Shown piece by piece: positions 1 to 9,181 of a stretch of DNA of 64,000 bases. Numbering within the stretch: the first letter of the stretch is position 1; the number at the start of each line of letters is the position of its first letter. A model generated the notes under the pieces. It was not told the origin of the DNA, did no database searches, and worked only from the letters and a program-made list of their open reading frames with translations. This stretch comes from Bradyrhizobium ontarionense (GTDB taxonomy: Bacteria; Pseudomonadota; Alphaproteobacteria; Rhizobiales; Xanthobacteraceae). The stretch spans positions 6,448,001 to 6,512,000 of the forward strand of contig NZ_CP088156.1 of NCBI RefSeq assembly GCF_021088345.1. The letters run 5' to 3'. The position numbers and the translations under genes were made by a program.

Positions 1-1182
1 ATGGGCACGTTCGATGACAACGCGCGCGCGCAAAACGCCGGCGTGCATTATCGCCGGATCGGCTTCGAGCTGCAGCCGACCCAGGACAACATCGGCTTCA
101 TGCGTACGGTCGAGCGCTTCCCGTTCGTGCCGAGCGACGCGGCGCGGCTCGATCAGGACTGCTACGAGGCCTACAACATCCAGGTCGCGGGGCTGACGCA
201 GCGGCTGCGCGCCACCGGCACCAAGCGCATCGTGATCGGGGTCTCCGGCGGCCTCGACTCGACGCATGCGCTGATCGTTGCGGCGAAAGCGATGGACCTG
301 CTCGGCCTGCCGCGGACCAACATCCTGGCCTATACGATGCCGGGCTTCGCGACGGGCGCGCAGAGCAAGTCCTACGCGCATGCGCTGATGGCCTCGCTTC
401 AAGTCAGCGCTGCCGAGCTCGACATCCGTCCCGCAGCGACGCAGATGCTGAAGGACATCGGCCATCCGTTCGGGCGCGGCGATGCGGTGTACGATGTCAC
501 CTTCGAGAACGTACAGGCGGGGCTGCGCACCGACTATTTGTTCCGTCTCGCCAATGATCGCGGCGGCCTCGTGCTCGGCACCGGCGATCTCTCCGAGCTC
601 GCACTCGGCTGGTGCACCTATGGCGTCGGCGATCAGATGGCGCACTACAACGTCAATGCCGGCGTACCGAAGACGCTGATCCAGCATCTGATCCGCTGGG
701 TCATCGCCTCGCATCAGTTCTCGGCCGACGTCGACCGCACCTTGGAAGCGGTGCTGTCCGCGGAGATCTCGCCGGAGCTCGTGCCGGTGAAGGAGGGTGA
801 GACGCCGCAGAGCACCGAGGCCGCGATCGGCCCCTATGAGCTGCAGGACTTCAATCTGTTCTACACGCTGCGTTACGGCATGCGTCCGTCGAAGATCGCC
901 TTCATGGCGCATCACGCCTGGAAAGATGCTGCCGAGGGTGCCTGGCCGCCGGGCTTTCCCGCCGACAAGCGCCGCGCCTATGCGCTCGGCGATATCCGGA
1001 AGTGGCTGGAGGTGTTCCTCAAGCGCTTCTTCGCCTTCAGCCAGTTCAAGCGCTCGGCGATGCCGAACGGGCCGAAGGTCGTGGCCGGCGGCTCGCTGTC
1101 GCCGCGCGGCGACTGGCGCGCGCCGTCCGACGGCAATGCCACGGCCTGGCTCGAGGATCTCGATCGCAACGTGCCGAAGTGA
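1..1182 (+). CDS. nadE: Glutamine-dependent NAD+ synthetase, C-terminal synthetase domain (5' truncated by window edge)
   Basis: This is the ammonia-ligating half of NAD synthase, which adenylates and amidates deaminido-NAD to NAD in the cytoplasm. The PP-loop SGGLDS is at about residues 82-87 of the visible part, followed by [16 protein letters not shown], typical of the NAD synthase ATP and substrate site. Bacterial glutamine-dependent enzymes are about 680 residues with an N-terminal nitrilase-like glutaminase. Only 393 residues are visible, and the ATG at base 1 is probably an internal methionine, so the glutaminase domain lies upstream. The 3' end is intact. Confidence 0.93.
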   Translation: MGTFDDNARAQNAGVHYRRIGFELQPTQDNIGFMRTVERFPFVPSDAARLDQDCYEAYNIQVAGLTQRLRATGTKRIVIGVSGGLDSTHALIVAAKAMDLLGLPRTNILAYTMPGFATGAQSKSYAHALMASLQVSAAELDIRPAATQMLKDIGHPFGRGDAVYDVTFENVQAGLRTDYLFRLANDRGGLVLGTGDLSELALGWCTYGVGDQMAHYNVNAGVPKTLIQHLIRWVIASHQFSADVDRTLEAVLSAEISPELVPVKEGETPQSTEAAIGPYELQDFNLFYTLRYGMRPSKIAFMAHHAWKDAAEGAWPPGFPADKRRAYALGDIRKWLEVFLKRFFAFSQFKRSAMPNGPKVVAGGSLSPRGDWRAPSDGNATAWLEDLDRNVPK

Positions 1183-1282
1183 GGGCAGCTTGCTCCGCTG
1201 CCCCGCTTGCAATATCCGGAGAGACGATCGTGGTGACGCGTGGTGCGGCGCGCTACGCAAACCTCGCTGAACGGAGCAGACC

Positions 1283-1972
1283 ATGAGCGTGACCGCCGCT
1301 GGCATTTCCTCGATGGCGACCCGGCAGATCCTCTCAGAGCTCGCAGCCGCCTATGAGGAGGCGACCGGCGAGGTGATCACGATCGAATCCGTCGGCGGCG
1401 TCGATGCTGCCAAACGCATCCGCGCTGGCGAGGCGTTCGACTTCGCGGTGCTGGCGTCCGACGCGCTGCAGAAGCTCGAGGCCGACGGTCATCTCGTGCC
1501 CGGCAGCATCATCGAGATCGCGGAATCACCGATGGCGATGGCGGTGCGCGCCGGCAGTCCGAAGCCTGATCCGCTCGACGAGGCCGCTGTGCGCAAGGCC
1601 ATGGAGAGCGCCAAGGCGATCGGCATCTCGACCGGGCCGAGCGGCACCCACGTGCAGAAATTGGCGCGCGACTGGGGTTTGGAGAGCGAGGGCGTCTCGC
1701 GCCTGGTCCAGGCCAAGCCCGGCATTCCCGTCGCAAAACTGCTTGCTGAGGGCGAGGTCGAGGTCGGCTTCCAGCAGCTCAGCGAAATGCTGGGCGCGCC
1801 CGGCATCGAGATCGTCGGCCTGTTGCCGGAGTCACTGCAGCCGGGGACTGTGTTTGCCGCGGCACTCTGCAAGGCGGCCGTCAATCAGGACGCGGCCCGC
1901 GCCTTCATCGAATATCTCGTCTCCGAGGAGACCGCCGAGACCAAACGCCAGCACGGCATGACGCCGCTGTGA
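1283..1972 (+). CDS. ModA-like substrate-binding domain protein without signal peptide
   Basis: A 229-residue protein with the fold signature of molybdate/sulfonate periplasmic binding proteins (ModA/PBP type 2): early motifs around IESVGGVDAAKRIRAGE, FDFAVLASDALQKL and a late GFQQLSEML segment. The start has neither a hydrophobic leader nor a twin-arginine motif, and a GGAG-type ribosome site precedes the ATG. The product is therefore either cytoplasmic or exported by an unrecognised route. No ABC permease or ATPase neighbours it. Ligand unknown; a role other than transport is possible. Confidence 0.75.
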   Translation: MSVTAAGISSMATRQILSELAAAYEEATGEVITIESVGGVDAAKRIRAGEAFDFAVLASDALQKLEADGHLVPGSIIEIAESPMAMAVRAGSPKPDPLDEAAVRKAMESAKAIGISTGPSGTHVQKLARDWGLESEGVSRLVQAKPGIPVAKLLAEGEVEVGFQQLSEMLGAPGIEIVGLLPESLQPGTVFAAALCKAAVNQDAARAFIEYLVSEETAETKRQHGMTPL

Positions 1973-2065
1973 GGCGAACGAGAAGCTTTCTCTTCGAGGC
2001 AACAGGGGCGCATAGTCACAGCCGCGCCCTCGACGGCTGATGGCGACAACCGGCTGGTGACGAAC

Positions 2066-2284
2066 TCAGGAGGAGCGGCGTTGCAGGCTGGTGTCGCCTG
2101 CAACGGCATTTGTCCGCGCCAAGCGCTCCGACCTGAGCCGTTCGCGATTGTCCTGGAAGGCCTTCTGGCCCTCTGCGTATTCCGTGGGTTTCGGCTCAGC
2201 CGGCTTGAATAGCCTGTTGGCCTCGAGAATGGCTCGGCTCGCTGGCTTGCGGTGCAACATCTGAATTGTCCTATGTGTCGGCAC
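2066..2284 (-). CDS. Small conserved-looking hypothetical protein
   Basis: A 72-residue basic, hydrophilic product, rich in Arg, Lys and Glu, with no membrane segment or signal peptide. A second methionine (residue 9, 2260) could be the true start. The composition (KPAEPKPTEYAEGQKAF, then an Arg/Glu-rich helix) is that of a real small soluble protein rather than a random frame. It stands alone, convergent with the ModA-like gene. Function not recognised. Confidence 0.45.
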   Translation of the reverse strand: MPTHRTIQMLHRKPASRAILEANRLFKPAEPKPTEYAEGQKAFQDNRERLRSERLARTNAVAGDTSLQRRSS

Positions 2285-2629
2285 GTGTGTGGTTGATGAT
2301 CGCTCGGATCGTCTGCCTCCCAGTTGAGGATGCAGATCGGCAGCAAGGCCATCGTTCCGTCGTGGCCTTGGCGTTGCCTTCGGTCGGCGACACGACCTCA
2401 GGGATTAACGGGGCTTGGTATGTTTTGTTCGTCCGTAGCATCTGAAGCGCCGAATGAGGATGACGCTCTACAGATTCAGAGGGGCTACGTTGTTCGGAAG
2501 CGCTTTCAAGGAAGCGTCCAAGCGGCGCTCAAAGCGCCACCACAAACTATCTACCTCTACACTGTTATCTCAGCGGTGCACTAAACGCAAGGATGAAGGC
2601 AGAACCAAGCCGTCAGCGTGGAAACACGT
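2285..2629. other. Gene-free stretch
   Basis: About 345 bases between the small minus-strand gene and the receiver gene. The short open frames here have poor composition and no ribosome sites. No RNA gene or repeat seen. Confidence 0.4.
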
Positions 2630-2971
2630 TCACCATTGTCCGACGGCCTCCAGGAGGCTGTGCGTATGAAACGGCTTTTCGAGAAACCGCGCGCGTTGCG
2701 GCAACTCGTCGCGCGTCGGACGTTTTTTTCCGGACATCACCACGATCTGGATCGGCGGCCACCGCTCCCTCACCGCGGCCGCGAGCCTGAGGCCATCCAT
2801 GGAACCCTGCATGTCGATGTCAGTTAGAAGCACGTCCACCGAGCGATCGGCCAGCACTTCGATCGCGCGATCTGCGTTGCGGACTGATATGACGTTGTGT
2901 CCCGCTCCCTGAAGCTGGAGTTCGATATCCATGAGAATGAGCGGCTCGTCTTCCACCAGTAGCACTCTCAA
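2630..2971 (-). CDS. Single-domain response regulator (CheY-like receiver)
   Basis: A stand-alone receiver of 113 residues. The acidic pair follows strand 1 in LLVEDEP, the phosphoacceptor is Asp51 in LLTDIDMQG, and the conserved Lys is Lys99 in FLEKPF. The open frame extends much further upstream, but that part is antisense to the divergent kinase gene. I take the TTG at 2971 as start because the homology begins exactly there and a GGAG lies 8 bases before it. It is divergent from the GAF-HWE kinase starting at 3047, 75 bp away, and is its probable phosphorylation partner. No output domain, so it acts by protein contact. Confidence 0.85.
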   Translation of the reverse strand: MRVLLVEDEPLILMDIELQLQGAGHNVISVRNADRAIEVLADRSVDVLLTDIDMQGSMDGLRLAAAVRERWPPIQIVVMSGKKRPTRDELPQRARFLEKPFHTHSLLEAVGQW

Positions 2972-3046
2972 GGCGCGGTCTCCTGCAGGCAAGAAGCCTT
3001 TAGAGTTGCAAGTTTCGTAGGCATCATACGTTCCGAGCAAGCTCGA

Positions 3047-4207
3047 ATGTTTCCCCCCGCAATCTCCGACATCATCATCACCGGCGAGCTTGCGCAGCGC
3101 GGCTCGGGTGATCCCGATTATCTGCGGGAGAAGCTTGCGTTTCGCGATCTTGCCCATGACATGGCCAACACCCCCGGCGAGGTGTTGCCGCGCCTCGTTC
3201 GGCTGGCCATGGAGGCCAGCGAAGCCGTTTCCGCCGGCATCTCCATCCTTGATCGTGACGCCGGGGCGTTTCGCTGGTTCGCCGTTCATGGCTCGCTCGC
3301 CATGTTCGAAGGGACACGAGCGCCGCTCGATTTCAGTCCGTGCGGCGTCACGCTTGCGAGCAACGGGCCGATGCTGATGAGGCATCCGGAGACCGTCTAC
3401 GACTGGATTCGCGAAGCCGGCATCACCGTCCCCGAGGTGCTTCTCGTGCCGCTTCGGGTCGTGGCGCCGGGTGAGGCGGGGGCGGTGGGGACGCTATGGG
3501 TCGTCGCCGCAGAAGGAGGGCATTTCTCGCAGGAGCATGCGCGCGTCCTGACTGAGCTGGCCGCCTTTGCGGCGGTCGCGCTGCGCATGGTCCAATCGGA
3601 GGAGCGCTTGCAGGCCGCCTTGCGCGATCAGGAACAGCTGACGCAGGAGATGACGCATCGCGTCAAGAATCTGCTCGCCGTCATCGGCGGTATGCTGCGT
3701 CTGACCGCGCGCACCTCGAACTCGAAGGAAGAGCTGCTGACCAAATTGTCCGGCCGGCTCGAGGCGCTTTCGGCGGCCCACCAGCTGGTCAGGAGTTCGT
3801 TCGGGGATGGCAAGATCTCGGGTGTGACCCTCCGCCAGGTGCTGGCGACGGTCCTTCGTCCCTATGAGCACGTGCTGATGAATGGGCCGGACGTCCACCT
3901 TGGTGATCATGCGACCAACAGCATGGCGCTGATCTTCCACGAGCTCGCCACCAACGCCACCAAATACGGCGCGCTCAGCACGGAGCGCGGAACGGTGGAA
4001 CTGAGCTGGTCCGTCAAAGGCGACGAACTCAGCGTCGTATGGAAGGAGACCGGCGGCCCCGTCGTTTCAGAGCCTGCAAGCGAAGGCTTCGGAACGTCAC
4101 TCGTGCGGTCCACGGTGAGCAGACATGATGGGCGGATGATCTGGCGGTGGTTCCCGGAAGGATTGAGCATCTCGATCAATATCCCCACGGCGAACCTCGT
4201 CCGGTGA
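3047..4207 (+). CDS. GAF domain, HWE-family sensor histidine kinase
   Basis: A cytoplasmic sensor kinase of 386 residues with no membrane segments. Residues about 40-180 form a GAF-like sensory domain (IRLAMEASEAVSAGISIL type start, then RAPLDFSPCGVTL). The dimerisation and phosphorylation helix carries His204 in MTHRVKNLLAVIGG. The ATPase has the N box HELATNATKYGAL at about 298-310 and the W-x-E of HWE kinases in VVWKETGGP at about 331-339. HWE kinases in rhizobia commonly feed general-stress or photosensory pathways through single-domain receivers, and one is encoded divergently here. The signal sensed is unknown. Confidence 0.88.
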   Translation: MFPPAISDIIITGELAQRGSGDPDYLREKLAFRDLAHDMANTPGEVLPRLVRLAMEASEAVSAGISILDRDAGAFRWFAVHGSLAMFEGTRAPLDFSPCGVTLASNGPMLMRHPETVYDWIREAGITVPEVLLVPLRVVAPGEAGAVGTLWVVAAEGGHFSQEHARVLTELAAFAAVALRMVQSEERLQAALRDQEQLTQEMTHRVKNLLAVIGGMLRLTARTSNSKEELLTKLSGRLEALSAAHQLVRSSFGDGKISGVTLRQVLATVLRPYEHVLMNGPDVHLGDHATNSMALIFHELATNATKYGALSTERGTVELSWSVKGDELSVVWKETGGPVVSEPASEGFGTSLVRSTVSRHDGRMIWRWFPEGLSISINIPTANLVR

Positions 4208-4516
4208 TCTTGCTGCGATTGGCGATCCGTGATCGATCGTGAGCTGGAGGGCACCTCGACCCGCCAGGCGTCGCCACGGCGCGGTGCGAGGACGCCGCGA
4301 ATCCGATCATGCGCGGCGCGTCATCGAATGTCCCGGTGCGAGGAGACCGGGCGCCATCCCTCCATGACGCGGGGGCAGGCGACGCCGCCGTACCGGCGGT
4401 TTCTCGACCCATACCTGTGACAGAAATTATCGTGTCTTACTTGAGGAGGGGCAGTTCCAGTGCAGCCGAGGAATGTCACCGTAATTACGTACCAGGAGGG
4501 GCGGCAGCGTCGTTGA
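4208..4516. other. Gene-free stretch
   Basis: Roughly 310 bases separating two convergent transcription units (kinase on plus, membrane operon on minus). Open frames here are shadows. No clear terminator with a T-run was found for either unit. Confidence 0.4.
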
Positions 4517-5524
4517 CTATTCCGGCCGCGCTTCGACCGGCGGGCCGGGCGCGGCCGTCGTGGTCATGGCAGCGGATGCTGGCCTTCGTGGCGCCGCGTT
4601 CGGAGCTGGTGCATAGTAGGGATAGAAGTTTTGCTCAACGATCCGCTGCAGGTACTTGTACCGGGTCTTGTTCGACGGGCCGGTCTCATCCCTGTTGCGG
4701 GTATAGAACTTGCAATTTTGCGACGTTGCCCAGTCGGCGAGCTTCCTGGTGGCGGTGACGAAGTTTCGTTCGTCAATTTCGGCGTCCCGTCCGAACGAGC
4801 CAACCAACTCCCAGGCAGAATCTTTCGCTCGGGCAGGGGTGGCGTCCCTGACCCGAATCCCGCGATCGCCAAACGTAATATCGAAGATATATTCCGTCTG
4901 TCCTGTCGGTGTTTTCCAGCACGAGGGGTAGGTGAGGCCGTTTCCACTCCGGTGCATCAGATTGAGCACATCGAGCCGGTATTTCTCCCGTTCGGCTTCC
5001 GTGGTGGCAAGCTTCCGGCTGAGATCATCGACCACCTCTGAAAACGGTTTGACCTCGCCCGGCTGCGTATCCTTTCCGAGGATATTGAGAACTTCGACCG
5101 CGCGCTTGAGCAAGGCAGGCGGATCGTTCGGGTCGATCTCGGATGCCTGCTTAACGGCCGAGGCAACGGAGCGGAGCGTCTGCGAGGTGTCGAGGCCGAG
5201 CGACTTGAATAGCTGGGATTGCTCGGTAAGCTCGCTGTTCTTCTCTTTGAGCGTTTTCGCTTCCGCTTCGACGTCCTGCAGCCGTTTGAAGCGCTCGACG
5301 AGCTGCTGCACGCCGGCGATATCCACTGCCCCGCCCGAATACAGCGCTTCCTGAAGCGGCTTCAACTGCTCTTCGGCTGTATTGGCTCTATCCTGCCAAT
5401 CCTTGAGCTCGGCGGCGAGCGTCAGCAAGAGCAGGAACAGAAGCAGCAGCAGGATTTCCGCCAACGTCAGCCCAAGAATGAGGCCCCGGCGCTGTTCGCG
5501 TTCATCGGCAAGTCGTGAGGGCAT
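4517..5524 (-). CDS. Membrane-anchored coiled-coil protein, last gene of a four-gene operon (MotB/ZorB-position partner?)
   Basis: A 335-residue protein with one N-terminal membrane helix (about residues 14-36) that is almost all Leu/Ile but contains an acidic residue, Glu23. A coiled coil follows (about 40-190, with heptad-like Leu and Glu). The C-terminal globular part contains Cys residues in YPSCWKTP and SQNCKFYTRN and ends in a Pro/Ala tail. A strong AGGAGG site precedes the ATG. The topology (short cytoplasmic N-terminus, acidic residue in one helix, long exported domain) resembles MotB/ExbD/ZorB stators, but I see no OmpA-like peptidoglycan-binding motif. It lies 9 bp after the MotA/TolQ-like gene. 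Function unassigned. Confidence 0.8.
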   Translation of the reverse strand: MPSRLADEREQRRGLILGLTLAEILLLLLFLLLLTLAAELKDWQDRANTAEEQLKPLQEALYSGGAVDIAGVQQLVERFKRLQDVEAEAKTLKEKNSELTEQSQLFKSLGLDTSQTLRSVASAVKQASEIDPNDPPALLKRAVEVLNILGKDTQPGEVKPFSEVVDDLSRKLATTEAEREKYRLDVLNLMHRSGNGLTYPSCWKTPTGQTEYIFDITFGDRGIRVRDATPARAKDSAWELVGSFGRDAEIDERNFVTATRKLADWATSQNCKFYTRNRDETGPSNKTRYKYLQRIVEQNFYPYYAPAPNAAPRRPASAAMTTTAAPGPPVEARPE

Positions 5525-5533
5525 TCCTGCCTC

Positions 5534-6421
5534 CTAACTCCGGCGAAACGGCCAAAAATGAAACCAACGGCGGCGCTTCTCAATCAGTCCGATGGCGACC
5601 GACAGACGGTCGACGACGCGGTCGAGACGCGCGCCAAACTCGTCGAAGCGGTCATTCAGGTCGTCGGCTAGCCGGACCAGCTTGACCTCGATTTTCGACG
5701 TGCCCTCACGCAGAACCTCGACGCGGTCCCCCTCGGTACGGAAGGCGCGATCGATGTTCTCCGCGGTGGTGTTGGCCACGCGGCTGATGTTCGACATCGA
5801 ATCCTGCGCCGCGCCGATCGACTCCTCGGCGGCCTTGCGCGCCGCCTGTTGCACGCCGGTATGAAAGGTTTCGAACTCGGCGAGGGTCAGGCTCAATTGG
5901 GCACGGAGATCGGCGGACGCACCGAGCAGATCGCGGCGGACTTCATCTTCGACTTCGTCGATATCGGCGCGCATCTGCACGAACAGAACGCGGCCTGCGA
6001 CACCGACAATAGTTGTGAATAGTGCAATGCCGAAACTGCCGAGCAGATCTTTGATGTCGCCGCCGGTGCGCAGCAACAGCAGCGCAGCGGATAAGCTCGC
6101 CAAGGTGAAAATGAAGCCCAGATAGTAGAAATTGTCTCCGAGGCGATCTGGTCGGAGCTGGACGCGGCGAAACTGGAACGCGATCAACCCGTAGGCAAGC
6201 ATCAGCGCGACAGCGCCGCCGGCGATATAGTCTGCGTTGAACTGATGCAGCTTGAGGATCAGTATACCAGCAAAGCCGAATACGGCGACGAGCGCGAACA
6301 GCCCCTTGTCCGGCATGTCGCTGAAGAATCGCCGACGCGGCACCAGGCGGGCCGCCCGGTCGAGCCTCGTCTCGATATCGGCCTTTTTCGGCCCGTCCGC
6401 ATTCTGCGCAATATCGGCCAT
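5534..6421 (-). CDS. MotA/TolQ/ExbB/ZorA-like polytopic membrane protein with long coiled-coil tail
   Basis: A product of 295 residues. Four hydrophobic segments lie at about 40-58, 66-83, 98-117 and 128-148; the last, GSFGIALFTTIVGVAGR, resembles the third helix of TolQ/ExbB/ZorA proton channels. A long charged coiled-coil tail (about 150-285) follows and ends in a basic, Trp-rich tip. The ATG at 6421 is chosen because an upstream in-frame Met at 6490 lies inside the preceding gene; the resulting gap to that gene is 11 bp. With the downstream single-helix protein it could form an ion-driven stator. This is inference from topology only. Confidence 0.78.
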   Translation of the reverse strand: MADIAQNADGPKKADIETRLDRAARLVPRRRFFSDMPDKGLFALVAVFGFAGILILKLHQFNADYIAGGAVALMLAYGLIAFQFRRVQLRPDRLGDNFYYLGFIFTLASLSAALLLLRTGGDIKDLLGSFGIALFTTIVGVAGRVLFVQMRADIDEVEDEVRRDLLGASADLRAQLSLTLAEFETFHTGVQQAARKAAEESIGAAQDSMSNISRVANTTAENIDRAFRTEGDRVEVLREGTSKIEVKLVRLADDLNDRFDEFGARLDRVVDRLSVAIGLIEKRRRWFHFWPFRRS

Positions 6422-6432
6422 GGTATGCTTCG

Positions 6433-7254
6433 CTAAAGAGGTTCGACTGCAATCAAACGACCGCCAGATCCCGCGACCAACTGTTCCCAAAAGGCCTGAT
6501 GGCCCCGGTTCTGAATGGAAACTTTGCCGCGAACCGCCGTCGGCCTCAGCAGATAAAGGATGTTGACTTCAGCGCCCTTCAGCTGCGGCTGCAGGGTGGG
6601 CCAGAGATTGCTATGCGACAAAGCCGGGAAATTCGGCTCGGCCTGAAAATGGGAACTCAGCGCGGTATGCTGAACCATGTCCGAAACCATCGTCAGCCGC
6701 AACGGCAAACGACCGGCATCGAACGCGCCGAAGGAGGTAATGCTGGCGGCACGCAAGCTCTCGATGATCGGCGAGGAATTCTGACGTGACGCGCGCAGGA
6801 GATCTTCGACCACCTGATCCAGCACCGCGGCGAATTTGGTCTCGTAGCTCTTCCGGATCTGCTCGGGATTCTCAATCCAGGGATTGGCGGCATCAGGCTT
6901 GCCGAGCGTGCAGATGACAAGCTTGGGTTTCAGCACATGGGTGGTGTCGCCTTCGAACGTATAGATATCGAAACGACTCCCGAAGGACGCATCCTGCTTG
7001 TAGCGATCGATCGTCTGCCGAATACGCTGGGCCTGCTGGTCGGTGATCGGGTCGCTACGATCGAACAGGATGGCATGAACAGCGGTCGGTCCCGACAGGG
7101 GACAGTTGGTCTCCGCGTCCAGAACCGGCCGCGTGTGCTGCACCCACCAATAACCGCCGACAAAGGCCCCAATCAGCAGCAGCCCGAGAAAGGTCAGCAG
7201 CAGTCCACGCAGGCCATCGGCGCTTCCTTTCTTACGTCGCGACCGGCGCGGCAT
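6433..7254 (-). CDS. Membrane-anchored vWA-like domain protein
   Basis: A 273-residue product with a basic N-terminus and one membrane helix (about 14-37). The exported or periplasmic domain begins AVHAILFDRSDPIT (Asp65, Ser67), followed by a Ser-rich NSSPIIESL segment near 159 and LTMVSDMVQ (Asp192). That spacing and strand pattern fits a von Willebrand factor A fold with a partly conserved metal site (D-x-S-D instead of D-x-S-x-S). Its start overlaps the stop of the upstream gene by one base (TGATG), so translation is probably coupled. No family name recognised with certainty. Confidence 0.78.
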   Translation of the reverse strand: MPRRSRRKKGSADGLRGLLLTFLGLLLIGAFVGGYWWVQHTRPVLDAETNCPLSGPTAVHAILFDRSDPITDQQAQRIRQTIDRYKQDASFGSRFDIYTFEGDTTHVLKPKLVICTLGKPDAANPWIENPEQIRKSYETKFAAVLDQVVEDLLRASRQNSSPIIESLRAASITSFGAFDAGRLPLRLTMVSDMVQHTALSSHFQAEPNFPALSHSNLWPTLQPQLKGAEVNILYLLRPTAVRGKVSIQNRGHQAFWEQLVAGSGGRLIAVEPL

Positions 7255-8684
7255 CAGCGAGGCATCTGTGTCGGATGGGGATATTTGACGATCAGCGCTT
7301 CATATTCTCCGATGACGCTCGTCGAGAGCTTACGAAGCTCCTCAAGAGCCGCATGTGCGTCGGGAGCTGACGTTGCTGGCTCGGCGATCTCGGTCAGCAC
7401 TGCCGTCTCCTTGAGGAAGCTGCGCGACAGCTTCCATGGCGCGCTGAAATAGGCGGGCGCCGGGCTCTGGCGGGCAGCGCGGTTCGCGTCCCGGTAGATC
7501 GCCAGCAGCCGGTTGACGGCTGCCTCGATGCTGCTCTCATACGCCTGAAAACTGCGCAGTTCGGCTTCGCGCTGCGCCCGGACCTTGGCCGCTTGCTGCG
7601 GGAACAGCGGAATGCGGCGGATGCCCTCGTCAAGATCGGCGACGGTCTTTTCCTTGATATCCTCGAGATCCTCGAACAGCAGAGCATGCTCGTCGCTGTA
7701 GTCCTCGCGCGCTTCCTCCGCCCGGCGCGAATGCGCCCCATAGCCGGGATACGGATCGTCGAATGTATAGCCCTTCCAGACCGCCATCGCTGACAGCACC
7801 AGGCCGAGGCCGAACAGATAGAATGAATTCAGATCGCCAAGCATCAACGGGCTGGAGACCAGCGTCTCGCGCGCGACAGCAAAGGCGCGGTCCTCGCCAA
7901 CCAGGGCGGTAGCATCCCTATAGTGCGCGGCAAAGCCATGAAGGCATACCAGGGCCGCGAGGGCGACGGCTGCGATCAGTAGTCCGACAAGCTTGATCGG
8001 TAAATTCCGGTGATTGATCCATCGCATCGGCAGCAGCCCGACCGAGAATGACGTCACCACATTCACAAACGAAATCCCTAGCGCCATGACGATGCCGCCC
8101 AGCAGCCCCAGGGTCGCGCCCTTTGCGAAAAAGAACCCGTTTAGCCCGGCCTCCGCGCCAACCAGGAAAACCAGCAGTCCGAGCGTCGTGTATCTGTTTG
8201 AAGGCGGGCGGGCCGCGCGGCGCAGCCTGTTGGCTTCCCGAAACTCCTTCAATTCGTCCCGATGCGCGATAAATCGCTCGCGAAGTGGGCCGAGCTCGGC
8301 TTCCGCACGATGATGGGCGTTGCGCAGTTTAGCGAGCGTGTTTTGAGCGCCGAGGCGAAGATTTTCGAGCTCGGTCGAGACCGAAACCGCTATCAGGCGC
8401 GCCGCATAGGCCCGCAGGCCATTAATGAGCTCGGCGCCGTGCCATGCCCATTCGCCTTCCAGCGTCTGTGTGATCTGCTGTTCGATGGCATCGAGTGGCA
8501 CGGAATCGGAAGAAGGCTGCTCCTGTCGGCCACGCTCGGTGGCCAGCCGCATCAGATCCATCTCGCGGGCGGTCTCTTCAACATCGATCGGTTTCAGATA
8601 GCCTTGAGCCTTTGCTCGCCCGTCGTCGCCCCGGACGGCATCACGCAGCTTGCGAAAGGCCCCAACCACCATCACGCTACCCAA
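7254..8684 (-). CDS. Large four-helix membrane protein with flanking coiled coils, first gene of the operon
   Basis: A 476-residue product. The N-terminal 160 residues are charged and helical (coiled coil around 105-155). Four membrane segments lie at about 167-184, 190-214, 230-250 and 286-303, then a second long helical region (about 320-400) and a cytoplasmic C-terminus. A Met at residue 5 (8672) is an alternative start. It heads a strictly collinear operon with the vWA-like, TolQ/ZorA-like and single-helix proteins; the four were evidently selected to be made together. I recognise no family; it resembles neither flagellar nor Tol components beyond general topology. Confidence 0.8.
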   Translation of the reverse strand: MGSVMVVGAFRKLRDAVRGDDGRAKAQGYLKPIDVEETAREMDLMRLATERGRQEQPSSDSVPLDAIEQQITQTLEGEWAWHGAELINGLRAYAARLIAVSVSTELENLRLGAQNTLAKLRNAHHRAEAELGPLRERFIAHRDELKEFREANRLRRAARPPSNRYTTLGLLVFLVGAEAGLNGFFFAKGATLGLLGGIVMALGISFVNVVTSFSVGLLPMRWINHRNLPIKLVGLLIAAVALAALVCLHGFAAHYRDATALVGEDRAFAVARETLVSSPLMLGDLNSFYLFGLGLVLSAMAVWKGYTFDDPYPGYGAHSRRAEEAREDYSDEHALLFEDLEDIKEKTVADLDEGIRRIPLFPQQAAKVRAQREAELRSFQAYESSIEAAVNRLLAIYRDANRAARQSPAPAYFSAPWKLSRSFLKETAVLTEIAEPATSAPDAHAALEELRKLSTSVIGEYEALIVKYPHPTQMPR

Positions 8685-8944
8685 AATGGACTATGCCGCT
8701 GGACGTTAATTGCCGAACATCATAGCACAAAACGACAGGTTGCAAGCGGGAGCGGCTGGAGAATACAAAGAGCCGTAGAGACTTACAGCAAGCTCGCGTT
8801 TACCGGACCCAGGTCGATGCCAACCGATGCAACGGGCAGGGAGTCGTGCTACCTTGGGAGCGCTTATTCGCTTCCAGCGACTGCGAAGTCGAACTCCTCG
8901 CACCGCTCTGGCGGATGAAAGCAACGGCCCGTCGGCTGTCCCGG

Positions 8945-9181
8945 TTACTTCGAAGCCTGCTTGATCTTGTGATCCAAATGGGCCGCTGCCGTGATCTCGG
9001 CGCAACTGGCTCAGCGACGTTTCGTTGAGCTTAAGCAGCACGTCGCTGAGTTTGGTCGTCTCGGGGCGAAAGACTTTCCGTAGATTGCGCGCAGCGTGCC
9101 GACCAGCAGCGTATCGCCATGCTTCTTGCTGATCTCGCCATCCTTGTGCCGAGGGCGGCCGTCGAGGCCCGGCTCTTTCAT
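8945..9181 (-). pseudogene. Frameshifted copy of the small protein gene found intact at 12960-13202
   Basis: Aligning by eye with the intact copy shows the same start (MKEPGLDGR...HKDGEISKKHG), the same core (TTKLSDVLL, LNETSLSQLRRDHG) and the same end (HLDHKIKQASK, stop). Relative to the intact gene this copy has one extra codon, a deletion of about 10 bases after the YGKSF segment and one extra base near the 3' end, so no single frame reads through; from its ATG it stops after about 56 residues. The similarity continues upstream of the start to about 9296. A decayed paralogue. Confidence 0.75.
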
